NCBI GenBank assembly: GCA_003650255.1
Contig: QMOP01000067.1
Coordinates: forward strand, 1-6,796
Direction: 5' to 3'
DNA: 6,796 bases
From: Caldisericota bacterium
GTDB lineage: Bacteria; CG03; B21-G15
In this document: one piece after another, positions 1 to 6,173 of the stretch
Layout of the letters: each line of letters opens with the position of its first letter
Numbering within the stretch: position 1 is the stretch's first letter
Program-made: the position numbers and the translations under genes
Notes under the pieces: generated by a model
Database searches by the model: none
The model's input: the letters and a program-made list of their open reading frames with translations, nothing else
What the model was told of the DNA's origin: nothing

Positions 1-1019
1 GTATTTCTAAAATATTAGTTTTTTCTTCTCTTTGGTTTTTTATAACTTTATTACCGACTTCGAGCTTTTTCCCTACAACTTTACCGATGGATATTAAACG
101 TTTATACATTCCTTCTTTTGGTTTTTCTTTATTAATAATAACGAGTTTATTTATAAAAAGTATAGAAAAGAAAATGAAGGTATATTTGGTGCCTATTATG
201 TTATTATGTTTTTTATATTTTGTTATTTTATTTTTGACTACCATTAAAAGAAATTCTCTATTTAAAAATCCAATAGCATTGTGGAAAGATGTAATTTCGA
301 AAAATCCTAAACATAGTGAAGCGTATATAGAAATTGGTTCTTTATATATGGAACAAGGTAAATATCAAGAAGCCATAATGGTTTATAAAAAAGCTTTAGA
401 AATAAATCCGAAATCAGCAAAAGGATATGCTAATCTGGGGTTAGTATATAGTAAAATTGGTGAAATCGAAGAGGCAATGGAGATGTATAAAGCTGCAATA
501 AATTTAGTTCCCAATTATTATCCAGAAATTTATAATAATCTTGGGGTTTTATATCTTAAACTTGGAAAATATCACGAAGCGATTCCCTTTTTTAAAAGAG
601 CAATTCTTATAAATAGGAACTTTCCAGAGGCATTTGTTAATTGGGGGAATGCTTATTATTTTACTAAAGAATATCGGAAGGCAATTCAGAAGTATAGAGA
701 AGCTCTTAATTTAGATCCAAATCATATAGAAGCAAATTATAATTTGGGCGTGATACTGATGAAATTGGGTAAGATGAACGAAGCATTTTTACAGTTTAAA
801 AAAACTATTCAACTTGCTCCATATCATAGCAAGGCACATTTTAAAATAGGAATGTTATACTATTATCAGAAGAAATATAAAGAAGCATTAAAAGAGTTTG
901 AGATGGTAGTAAAGTTAGATCCTCAAAATAAAGATGCCAGAGAGAAAATAGAAGAAATTAGAAATTTAGCATCAAAATGGCCTGTTGTAGAGCAGATATC
1001 AGAAAGGAGAAAAAAATGA
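1..1019 (+). CDS. TMTC/GT-C-like membrane protein with C-terminal TPR repeats (5' partial)
   Basis: The frame is open from the window edge (first full codon at 3), so the ATG at 87 is internal and the true start lies upstream. The visible 338 residues begin with hydrophobic segments at about 3-18, 39-51 and 60-80. Between the first two is the stretch LLPTSSFFPT...KRLYIPSFGF, which resembles the conserved loop (roughly 'LLPxSN...ERxLYxPSxGF') of TMTC-type proteins and bacterial GT-C membrane proteins with TPR tails. Six tandem TPRs follow at about 105-309 (nt 315-929), with typical G-Y-A-P spacing such as YANLGLVYSKIGEIEEAM, then a basic tail ending ERRKK. Family members are thought to transfer sugars from lipid carriers to proteins on the far side of the membrane. 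The N-terminal catalytic acidic motif lies outside the window, so activity cannot be judged. The stop overlaps the next start by ATGA. TPR identity is near certain; the glycosyltransferase assignment is moderate. Confidence 0.85.
   Translation, partial: ISKILVFSSLWFFITLLPTSSFFPTTLPMDIKRLYIPSFGFSLLIITSLFIKSIEKKMKVYLVPIMLLCFLYFVILFLTTIKRNSLFKNPIALWKDVISKNPKHSEAYIEIGSLYMEQGKYQEAIMVYKKALEINPKSAKGYANLGLVYSKIGEIEEAMEMYKAAINLVPNYYPEIYNNLGVLYLKLGKYHEAIPFFKRAILINRNFPEAFVNWGNAYYFTKEYRKAIQKYREALNLDPNHIEANYNLGVILMKLGKMNEAFLQFKKTIQLAPYHSKAHFKIGMLYYYQKKYKEALKEFEMVVKLDPQNKDAREKIEEIRNLASKWPVVEQISERRKK
1004..1009 (+). promoter_or_regulatory. Shine-Dalgarno site of the Ig-like protein gene
   Basis: AAGGAG lies six bases before the ATG at 1016. 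It supports that start over the in-frame ATG at 977, which has no comparable purine-rich site. One counterpoint is that starting at 977 would add RKEKK before the hydrophobic segment and give a more ordinary signal-peptide n-region than the start at 1016. Confidence 0.7.
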
Positions 1020-1342
1020 TGGTATTTTTTACAATTATCCTTTTTGCTCAGCCTATAATATCCCCGACCTCAATCATCCTTGCTAACATACAATTGAAAA
1101 GGAAAAATATTATTAAAGCACTCAAACTAAAAAATACGACTACCCAAAAGGCAAAATACAAAATTTCAATTCATACCTTAAAAGAACTTAATAAATCTCC
1201 AAGATTGAGTTATTATTCTGACCTTCCAACTTCTGACTGGTTTATACCGAAATCAACCACTATAACTGTTCCAGCAGGTGGTGTTGGGTATGTTAAGGAT
1301 ATTTATATTAAAATTCCAAAAAAAGAAAGAATATTATGGTAA
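1016..1342 (+). CDS. Small exported Ig-like (DUF916-like) protein, N-terminal part before a frameshift
   Basis: This frame encodes 108 residues. A short hydrophobic start (MMVFFTIILFA) looks like a signal peptide with cleavage before QPIISPTS. Next comes a beta-rich region with an 'isPtsIiL...kalkLkNtt..kakYkIsi' pattern and later ITVPAGGVGYVKDIYIKIPK. This resembles the immunoglobulin-like folds of the DUF916 / COG1470 kind, where a 'N-T-T' strand and a 'vPAgg...v.v.I.iP' strand recur. Such proteins are exported and often work next to other surface proteins; no enzymatic role is implied. The frame ends prematurely (ERILW, stop 1340-1342) just after an A7 run at 1318-1324. The expected continuation is in another frame to 1490, restoring about 157 residues. 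The start overlaps the upstream stop by ATGA and has a good ribosome binding site. The family call is by pattern only. Confidence 0.6.
   Translation: MMVFFTIILFAQPIISPTSIILANIQLKRKNIIKALKLKNTTTQKAKYKISIHTLKELNKSPRLSYYSDLPTSDWFIPKSTTITVPAGGVGYVKDIYIKIPKKERILW
1318..1324 (+). other. A7 homopolymer at the frameshift point
   Basis: Seven adenines (CC-A7-GAAAG) sit exactly where the protein-level continuity changes frame. Six or nine As would give one open frame from 1016 to 1490. The required shift is +1, so an ordinary -1 slip on A-AAA-AAG would go to the wrong frame. Confidence 0.6.
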
Positions 1343-1490
1343 AAAGTATCAGGGATATGTAAAAGTAGAGCAGATTTCACCAAAACAGGGTATGTTTAAT
1401 GTAGAGGTTTTAATTCCGATATTTATTGAAACAGAACCAAAACAAGAATCAATATTTAAAAGATTTTTAAAATTGTTTAAGAAAAAATGA
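1318..1490 (+). pseudogene. C-terminal remnant of the Ig-like protein, in the shifted frame
   Basis: Read from the A7 run in the frame that stops at 1488-1490, this encodes KKKEYYGKKYQGYVKVEQ and onward to IPIFIETEPK and a basic tail KRFLKLFKKK. It joins naturally to IKIPK of the upstream part, since an Ig-like strand of the form 'iPk..eyyGkkYqGyvkv' is the expected next element. Joining needs a net +1 shift, for example loss of one A (A7 to A6). An ATG at 1278 opens the same frame but sits inside the upstream coding sequence and gives an unrelated N-terminus, so it is not taken as a start. The stop of this frame, not the one at 1342, forms the ATGA overlap with the next gene. This could be a genuine mutation or a homopolymer sequencing error. 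Confidence 0.6.
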
Positions 1491-1543
1491 GGAGAATATT
1501 TTTACCTCTAATAATTCTCATTTACTTCGGTTCTCTCTTTTCT
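1487..1543 (+). other. Signal peptide of the giant surface protein
   Basis: Residues 1-19 have a basic n-region (RR), a hydrophobic core (IFLPLIILIYFG) and an SLFS c-region before QTQD, fitting signal peptidase I cleavage. No lipobox cysteine is present. Confidence 0.8.
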
Positions 1544-3562
1544 CAAACTCAAGATTCAATTCTGGTTGATTTTACTCCTGATTATCTTCCAAAAGAATCT
1601 CAAATTTTAGTCTCTTATACCCCGGATTATCTACCAAAAGAAAGTACCATTTTAGTCAGTTTTACTCCTGATTATGCAGTTCCTTTACCTACGGAGGCAG
1701 TTATTCTTGTTTCTTTTACTCCGTCTTATTTACCACCCTTACCTCGGGAAGGGAACATTCTTGTTTCCTTTACTCCAGATTATTTACCAAAAAAGGAGAG
1801 TATTGTTGTTTCCTTTGCTCCTGACTATTATGCTCTATCAGTAAGTACAGATGGGGTTGTTAATCTTTCATATAAAACAGCAACATTACAGGGAGAACCG
1901 ACATCACCTTATATTGTGATTGTTGAGACAACAACTGAAGAATTTGTTGTTGCTGTTGCTACAGCAATTGAGAATGGTCTGGGAGTTTATAGTAATTTAT
2001 ATGATATAGGACCTGATGGAACAGTTTTTGAACCGGAAGCAATTTTAACTTTTTCATATACTGAACCGGATTTTGATGAGACACTACTTGATATTTATAG
2101 ATGGGACATTGATACTGGATGGCAGAAATTGGAGGCGCTAGAAAGAAATCTTGATGAGAACTGGATAAAAGTTAGTTTGAGCAGTATCGCTTCAATATTT
2201 GCGATTTTATATCCTGATAAAATGCCTCCTGTGGTAAAGATAATAAAACCAGAAGAAGGAGAGATTTTGAGTGATGAAGTAGAAGTTAAGGTTGAAGTTA
2301 AAGATAATACAGGCGTTAAGAAATTAGAGATATATCTTGATGAGGAATTTATAAGTGATAAAGAAGAGTTTATGTGGGATACAGAAGAGGTCTCTGATGG
2401 GACACATACAATAAAGGCAGTTGGTTATGATTTTGCCGGTAATTTTGATATTGATAAAATAACAGTGACAGTTGATAATACCAAGCCTACAATAACAATA
2501 TTATCACCAAAAGAAGGAGAGAAGTATATAGCAAAAATTTCAACAATAACAATAGATTTTAATATTTCCGATAATCTTGACCCTGAACCTGTATATTACG
2601 CATATTTAAAGGACTTAGAAGAAGGGACAACGATTCAGGTTCATTCTGGAGATGAAATTTTACCGCTGGATATTGATGATGGATTCTGGGAGATGGTGGT
2701 TGAGGCAAGGGATTGGGCAGGAAATTATTCCTCAGCAACTTCTGGAGCGTTTGAAGTAATACACGATATTCTGCCACCAAGAACAGCAATCTCTCATGGA
2801 GAACCGGATTATATTGTTAATGGTTCAACCCATATAACTTCTGAAACTCCAATAACTTTGACTGCAGTAGATGATTTAATAGAAGTAGGGGATGGGATAG
2901 GGTTGGGAGTGGATAAGACATGGTACAGAGTTAGCAGCAAGCAGATAGCAGAAAGCAGAGAATGGGAAATATATGAAGAGATATTCACAATAACAGGTGA
3001 AGATGGAATTTATTATGTGGATTATTACAGTGTTGATGTAATAGGAAATCAGGAACTTGTAAAACGAGCAACATATTATCTTGATAATACAGCACCTTAT
3101 AGTGAATTAGAAGTGGGAGAGCCAAAATATCAGGAAGGAGAGGATTTATATGTTTCTACAGGGACACCATATTATCTTACAACAATTGATCCAGTAATAA
3201 ATGGGGTTTCATCAGGATTAAGATACAGTCAATGGCAGAAAGATAATGAGAGCTGGCAAACAGTTTATCCGCCTGTTACAGATTATAAATTACCTTTAAT
3301 TTTTGAGGAAGGCAAGCATACGATTTATTATAAAGGAGTAGATAACTTAGGGAATGAAGAAGAGGAGAAATCATTAAAAGTTTTAGTGGATGCCACTCCA
3401 CCCATTACAACTATTTCAATCAATGAGCCAAAATATATTATAGCTGGAAGCACCTATATAACTTCAGATTCAGAAATAACCTTATCAGCAATAGATCCAG
3501 TATCCAGTGAAGTAGCAAGTGGAGTTAAAGAGATATGGTACAGAGTTAGCAGAGAGCAGTGA
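1487..3562 (+). CDS. Giant secreted repeat protein, N-terminal part before a frameshift (signal peptide, Ig-like and OmpL47-like modules)
   Basis: This frame encodes 691 residues. A classic signal peptide (MRRIFLPLIILIYFGSLFS, cleavage before QTQD) targets it to the Sec pathway. Six short repeats around ILVSFTPDYLPKES follow at residues 25-114. Residues about 116-245 form a beta-rich module with DIGPDGTVFEPEAILTFSY and SIFAIL, resembling ZU5-like sandwiches found next to Ig domains. Two Ig-like domains follow at about 249-332 and 335-430, each with a 'DxxGN/WAGN' turn. OmpL47-like modules begin at 432, 538 and 640; the third is interrupted by TGA at 3560-3562. The start overlaps the upstream stop by ATGA and has no clear Shine-Dalgarno, suggesting translational coupling. 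The remainder continues in another frame to 6173; with 14 nt restored the whole protein would be 1566 residues. It is likely a cell-surface or extracellular structural or adhesive protein; the ligand is unknown. Confidence 0.85.
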   Translation: MRRIFLPLIILIYFGSLFSQTQDSILVDFTPDYLPKESQILVSYTPDYLPKESTILVSFTPDYAVPLPTEAVILVSFTPSYLPPLPREGNILVSFTPDYLPKKESIVVSFAPDYYALSVSTDGVVNLSYKTATLQGEPTSPYIVIVETTTEEFVVAVATAIENGLGVYSNLYDIGPDGTVFEPEAILTFSYTEPDFDETLLDIYRWDIDTGWQKLEALERNLDENWIKVSLSSIASIFAILYPDKMPPVVKIIKPEEGEILSDEVEVKVEVKDNTGVKKLEIYLDEEFISDKEEFMWDTEEVSDGTHTIKAVGYDFAGNFDIDKITVTVDNTKPTITILSPKEGEKYIAKISTITIDFNISDNLDPEPVYYAYLKDLEEGTTIQVHSGDEILPLDIDDGFWEMVVEARDWAGNYSSATSGAFEVIHDILPPRTAISHGEPDYIVNGSTHITSETPITLTAVDDLIEVGDGIGLGVDKTWYRVSSKQIAESREWEIYEEIFTITGEDGIYYVDYYSVDVIGNQELVKRATYYLDNTAPYSELEVGEPKYQEGEDLYVSTGTPYYLTTIDPVINGVSSGLRYSQWQKDNESWQTVYPPVTDYKLPLIFEEGKHTIYYKGVDNLGNEEEEKSLKVLVDATPPITTISINEPKYIIAGSTYITSDSEITLSAIDPVSSEVASGVKEIWYRVSREQ
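1559..1828 (+). repeat. Six-fold 15/18-residue repeat, consensus ILVSFTPDYLPKES
   Basis: Units start at residues 25, 40, 55, 73, 91 and 106, giving spacings of 15, 15, 18, 18 and 15. Two units carry an extra three residues of a PLP type (VPLPTEA, PPLPREG). The invariant core is I-[LV]-V-[SD]-[FY]-[TA]-P-[DS]-Y. The DNA is also recognisably repeated (for example TTTACTCCTGATTAT). The repeat follows the signal peptide directly, so it would be at the extreme N-terminus of the mature protein. I do not recognise the family; it could form a short beta-strand stack or a proline-punctuated stalk. Confidence 0.85.
2932..2959 (+). repeat. 14-bp tandem duplication (two units) in module 1
   Basis: TAGCAGCAAGCAGA is followed directly by TAGCAGAAAGCAGA, 13 of 14 bases identical. 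In frame it encodes part of SSKQIAESR. The equivalent place in module 3 has only one unit. Confidence 0.85.
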
Positions 3563-6173
3563 ATGGAAAAGATATGAGGGTTCATTTAACATAGATGGAG
3601 AGGATGGAATTTATACAATAGAATATTACAGCATTGACAATGTAGAGAACAGGGAACAGGTAAGAACACAGCAAGTATTTCTTGATAATACTCCGCCGGT
3701 TACCAGTATAATTACCGGAACACCACAATATGTAACAGAAGAAAAACTTTATATCGCACCACATACACCCATAGAATTGACTACAATTGACCCGGTAGTA
3801 AATAAAGTTGCAAGTGGAGTGAAAGAGATATATTATTCAATAGACAACCAACCGTTTGCCATTTACAATTCGTCATTTACTCTTGGTGAAGGAATACATG
3901 AGGTAAAATATTATTCAGTGGACAATCTTGGCAATACGGAAGGTATAAAGACACAAATTTATTATGTAGACGGAACACCACCAGAGACAACAATAAGTAT
4001 AGGAGTTCCTCAATATGAATCTGAAGGAAGAGTTTATATCTCAAGTGAAACAGAGATAACTTTATCAGCAATAGATCCGATTGTAAAAGATGTTTCATCA
4101 GGAGTGAAATATACAGAATATAGAATTGATGGAGGGAAGTGGCAGAATTATACAGGTTCATTTACATTAAGAGAAGGGATAAGATTGGTAGAATATAGAA
4201 GTATTGATAATGTAAATAATACTGAGGAAGTAAAAAGCATAACTCTATATGTAGATGAAACACCACCAGAGACATCTTTAAGTATAGAAGGGATAAAATA
4301 CACCAAAGAAGATGGAATTTATGTAACTTCCCAGACAACATTTACTCTGACTGCTGATGACCCGGTGGTGAATGAGGTATCTTCTGGAGTAAAAGAGACA
4401 AAATACAGGATATTATCAAGCACAGGAGTTTATCAGAACTGGAGATTGTATGAACCAATAAATATCATAGGACCGGATGGAGTATACACAATAGAATATT
4501 TTAGTATTGATAATGTGGAAAACCAGGAAGAGATAAAGAGAATTACAGTAAAACTTGACAATACTCCACCCGAGACTCAAATAAGTGCCTGGGAACCCAG
4601 GTATATTTCAGGTGATAAGATATATATCTCACCACATACTCCAATAGAACTTACTTCTCTTGATCCAGTGATAAACGAAGTAGCAGTAGGAGTAGAAGCA
4701 ATAAAATATAGAATAGATGGAGGAGAATGGAAGATATATACCGGGACATTTACCTTACAGGAAGGAATAAGGACAGTAGAATATTATGCTTATGATTATT
4801 TGAAGAACACAGAAAACATAAAATCTCAGGTTTATTATGTAGATGGCACCCCACCTGAGACAGAGATACACATTGGAGAGCCAAAGATAGAAGCATTTGG
4901 AGAGATTTTTATTTCTCCTGAAACACCCATAACACTTTCTGCTGTTGATCCAGTAGTAAAAGAAGTAGCTTCCGGTGTAAAATATACTGAATTTAGAGTG
5001 GATAATGAACCATATAAAGTTTATACAGGGACATTTACTTTAGATACAGGAACACATACAGTTTATTTCCGCAGCGTGGATAATGTTTTAAATGAGGAAG
5101 AAGAGAAATCAATCTATTTAAATGTTACATATTTACTTCAATATGCAGTTGTTGGGGGTGAGGGAGTGGTACTGAATGGAAAGTCAGAAGTATATGGAGA
5201 TGTAAGAAGTAATCAAAATATAGAGTTATATGGAAAATCCTGTATCAGTGGAGATGCTATTACCAGTGGGGAAGTAGAATTGAAAGGGAAGTCAGAAGTG
5301 GAAGGAGAGATAAAAGAAGGAGAGGAAGAGATAGAACCGGTTCCTATAGATTTGGAAATAATTGAAGAAAGAGTAAAAGAGGAAAATGGTAATGATAAAA
5401 TTCCATTAACAGAAAAAGGGAAGATTGCAATTGATAGTGAAAGAAATCTTACTCTTACAGGAAGTGATACACTTATTCTTTCGACAGGCACATATTATCT
5501 CAATGATGTAAAGATAAGCGGAAATTCAAAACTTCTAATTAAAGGAAAAGTAAGGATATTTGTTACGGGAGAAATAGATATAACTTCAAAGAGTCTTGTA
5601 AATGAAGAAGATATAAAAGATTTAGTGATTTTCAGTAATTTTGCTTCTACTAAAAAAGGAGGAGCAGGAATAAAGATAAGTGGTAACTCAAGTATTAAAG
5701 CAATGCTCTATTCTCCCTTTAGTGATTTTAACTTAAATGGGACATCTTCTTATTCAGGGAGTATCTTTGTAAGAAGTTTTAAAATAGACGGTTCTTCGGT
5801 ATTAAGAGGATTGGGATACGAAGAAAAAGAGGTATCTCAACCCCTGGGAGTTGTGGGTTTAAAGAAGAGTGGCAGTGTGTTTGAATTGAAAGAGGTTTAT
5901 GTCTATCCCAATCCAGCAAAAGGAGGGAAAAATCCAACATTTCATATAGAACTTTCAGAAGTAGCAAATAAAATTGAGTTAAAAATTTACACAATCTCAG
6001 CAGACTTAATTCATAAAGCAGAATTAACAGGACCACCGAATAAAGGGACAGCTTATGAATATACCTGGAATACAGATAAAGTAGCAAGTGGAGTATATCT
6101 TTATTTAATCAGGTGCTACAAAGAAGGGTATCCAACAATAAAAGTGATAAAGAAGCTGGCAATAATAAAATGA
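3519..6173 (+). CDS. Giant surface protein, distal part after the frameshift (OmpL47-like modules, DUF7305-like domain, C-terminal sorting-type domain)
   Basis: The frame runs 884 codons from a GTG at 3519, but that GTG is inside module 3 coding sequence. The first in-frame ATG is not until 5703, so this is the continuation of the upstream frame rather than an independent gene. Real module homology begins at SSEWKRYEGSF, just past 3547. Modules 4-8 occupy residues about 61-537. Residues about 542-770 match the pattern of DUF7305, seen in pilus-associated and surface proteins: VVLNGKSEVYGDV, ISGDAITSGEVELKGKSEV, ILSTGTYYLNDVKISGNSKL, VRIFVTGEIDI, AMLYSPFSDFNLNG and SYSGSIFVRSFKIDGSSVL. Residues 793-884 form a C-terminal domain with VYVYPNPAKGG, IELKIYTISADLI, ASGVYLYLI and KLAIIK, like type IX secretion CTDs or FlgD-Ig domains. 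The stop overlaps the PorV-like start by ATGA. Confidence 0.85.
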   Translation: MELKRYGTELAESSEWKRYEGSFNIDGEDGIYTIEYYSIDNVENREQVRTQQVFLDNTPPVTSIITGTPQYVTEEKLYIAPHTPIELTTIDPVVNKVASGVKEIYYSIDNQPFAIYNSSFTLGEGIHEVKYYSVDNLGNTEGIKTQIYYVDGTPPETTISIGVPQYESEGRVYISSETEITLSAIDPIVKDVSSGVKYTEYRIDGGKWQNYTGSFTLREGIRLVEYRSIDNVNNTEEVKSITLYVDETPPETSLSIEGIKYTKEDGIYVTSQTTFTLTADDPVVNEVSSGVKETKYRILSSTGVYQNWRLYEPINIIGPDGVYTIEYFSIDNVENQEEIKRITVKLDNTPPETQISAWEPRYISGDKIYISPHTPIELTSLDPVINEVAVGVEAIKYRIDGGEWKIYTGTFTLQEGIRTVEYYAYDYLKNTENIKSQVYYVDGTPPETEIHIGEPKIEAFGEIFISPETPITLSAVDPVVKEVASGVKYTEFRVDNEPYKVYTGTFTLDTGTHTVYFRSVDNVLNEEEEKSIYLNVTYLLQYAVVGGEGVVLNGKSEVYGDVRSNQNIELYGKSCISGDAITSGEVELKGKSEVEGEIKEGEEEIEPVPIDLEIIEERVKEENGNDKIPLTEKGKIAIDSERNLTLTGSDTLILSTGTYYLNDVKISGNSKLLIKGKVRIFVTGEIDITSKSLVNEEDIKDLVIFSNFASTKKGGAGIKISGNSSIKAMLYSPFSDFNLNGTSSYSGSIFVRSFKIDGSSVLRGLGYEEKEVSQPLGVVGLKKSGSVFELKEVYVYPNPAKGGKNPTFHIELSEVANKIELKIYTISADLIHKAELTGPPNKGTAYEYTWNTDKVASGVYLYLIRCYKEGYPTIKVIKKLAIIK
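3547..3560 (+). repeat. Single copy of the 14-bp unit at the frameshift in module 3
   Basis: TAGCAGAGAGCAGT is the counterpart of the two-unit array at 2932-2959. From the AGC codon after GTT to the TGG codon there are 19 nt here against 33 nt in module 1, a difference of exactly 14 nt. That loss moves the downstream frame and creates the TGA at 3560-3562. Confidence 0.8.
5142..5827 (+). other. DUF7305-like beta-rich domain
   Basis: Short glycine-rich strands recur as 'LNGKSEVYGDV', 'LYGKSCISGDA', 'LKGKSEVEGEI', then after an acidic/charged linker 'LTGSDTLILSTGTYYL', 'ISGNSKLLIKGKVRIFV', 'ISGNSSIKAMLYSPFSDF' and 'LNGTSSYSGSIFV'. The order (G-N-S coils, a 'GTYYL' strand, an 'iYsP' strand, a final 'GSiFv.sf.i.G.s') matches what I know of DUF7305, often attached to PilX-like pilins. 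Recognition is by pattern only. Confidence 0.6.
5895..6170 (+). other. C-terminal sorting-type domain (type IX secretion CTD / FlgD-Ig-like)
   Basis: The last 92 residues start VYVYPNPAKGG and end VIKKLAIIK, with the signature strands IELKIYT and ASGVYLYLI. This arrangement (YPNP, then a 'kIyn..G.lv' strand, then 'sGvYlY.i', then 'kk.aiik') is characteristic of C-terminal domains that direct proteins through type IX secretion, and also of FlgD-like Ig folds. The usual glycine after the 'IYxxx' strand is replaced (IYTISADLI). No type IX machinery gene other than the PorV-like one is in view, so the route is inferred. Confidence 0.65.

Larger units (their letters stand above)
2780..5130 (+). 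repeat. Eight tandem OmpL47-like Ig-type modules
   Basis: Module starts are 2780, 3098, 3404, 3699, 3984, 4269, 4572 and 4857. Each ends in a 'vD.TPP' boundary and contains 'ItLsaiDPvv..vaSGVk..eYri', a W/Y-rich strand, 'F.l.eGih.veY.SvDn..N.E' and a final strand. Lengths are 106, 102, 103 (after restoring 14 nt), 95, 95, 101, 95 and about 91 residues. The pattern matches the OmpL47-type beta-domain found in many large bacterial surface proteins, here acting as a rigid stalk or adhesive array. Module 3 spans the frameshift. Confidence 0.85.

Noticed and set aside
1..86. Promoter or leader in the T-rich first 86 bases
   Set aside because: The stretch is coding and its T-richness comes from Phe/Leu/Ile codons of a membrane segment.
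87..89. ATG at 87 as the start of the TPR protein
   Set aside because: The frame is open upstream to the window edge and the residues before the ATG belong to the same conserved membrane loop.
1318..1325. A-AAA-AAG as a programmed -1 frameshift signal
   Set aside because: The continuation frame needs a +1 (or -2) change. A -1 slip enters the third frame, which does not continue the protein pattern.
2559..2789. Minus-strand open frame of 76 codons
   Set aside because: It is antisense to strongly patterned Ig-like coding sequence, is low in complexity and has no recognisable motif or upstream signal.
3877..4161. Minus-strand open frame of 94 codons; a similar one lies at 3582-3764
   Set aside because: Both are antisense to OmpL47-like modules and are Leu/Tyr/Ile-rich shadows of repeated + strand codons.
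5213..5491. Minus-strand open frame of 92 codons, rich in Ser/Phe/Pro
   Set aside because: Its composition is the mirror of the purine-rich GGA/GAA/AGA codons on the + strand within the DUF7305-like domain. The + strand protein is clearly the real one.
5779..6087. Minus-strand open frame of 102 codons, Leu/Tyr rich
   Set aside because: It lies opposite the well-matched C-terminal sorting-type domain and has no motif or start signal of its own.
3510..6094. 16-base identical string AAGTAGCAAGTGGAGT at 3510-3525 and 6079-6094 as a recombination site
   Set aside because: Both encode a VASGV peptide that recurs in this protein with similar codons, and the sites lie in unrelated domains. Chance or shared codon bias is sufficient.
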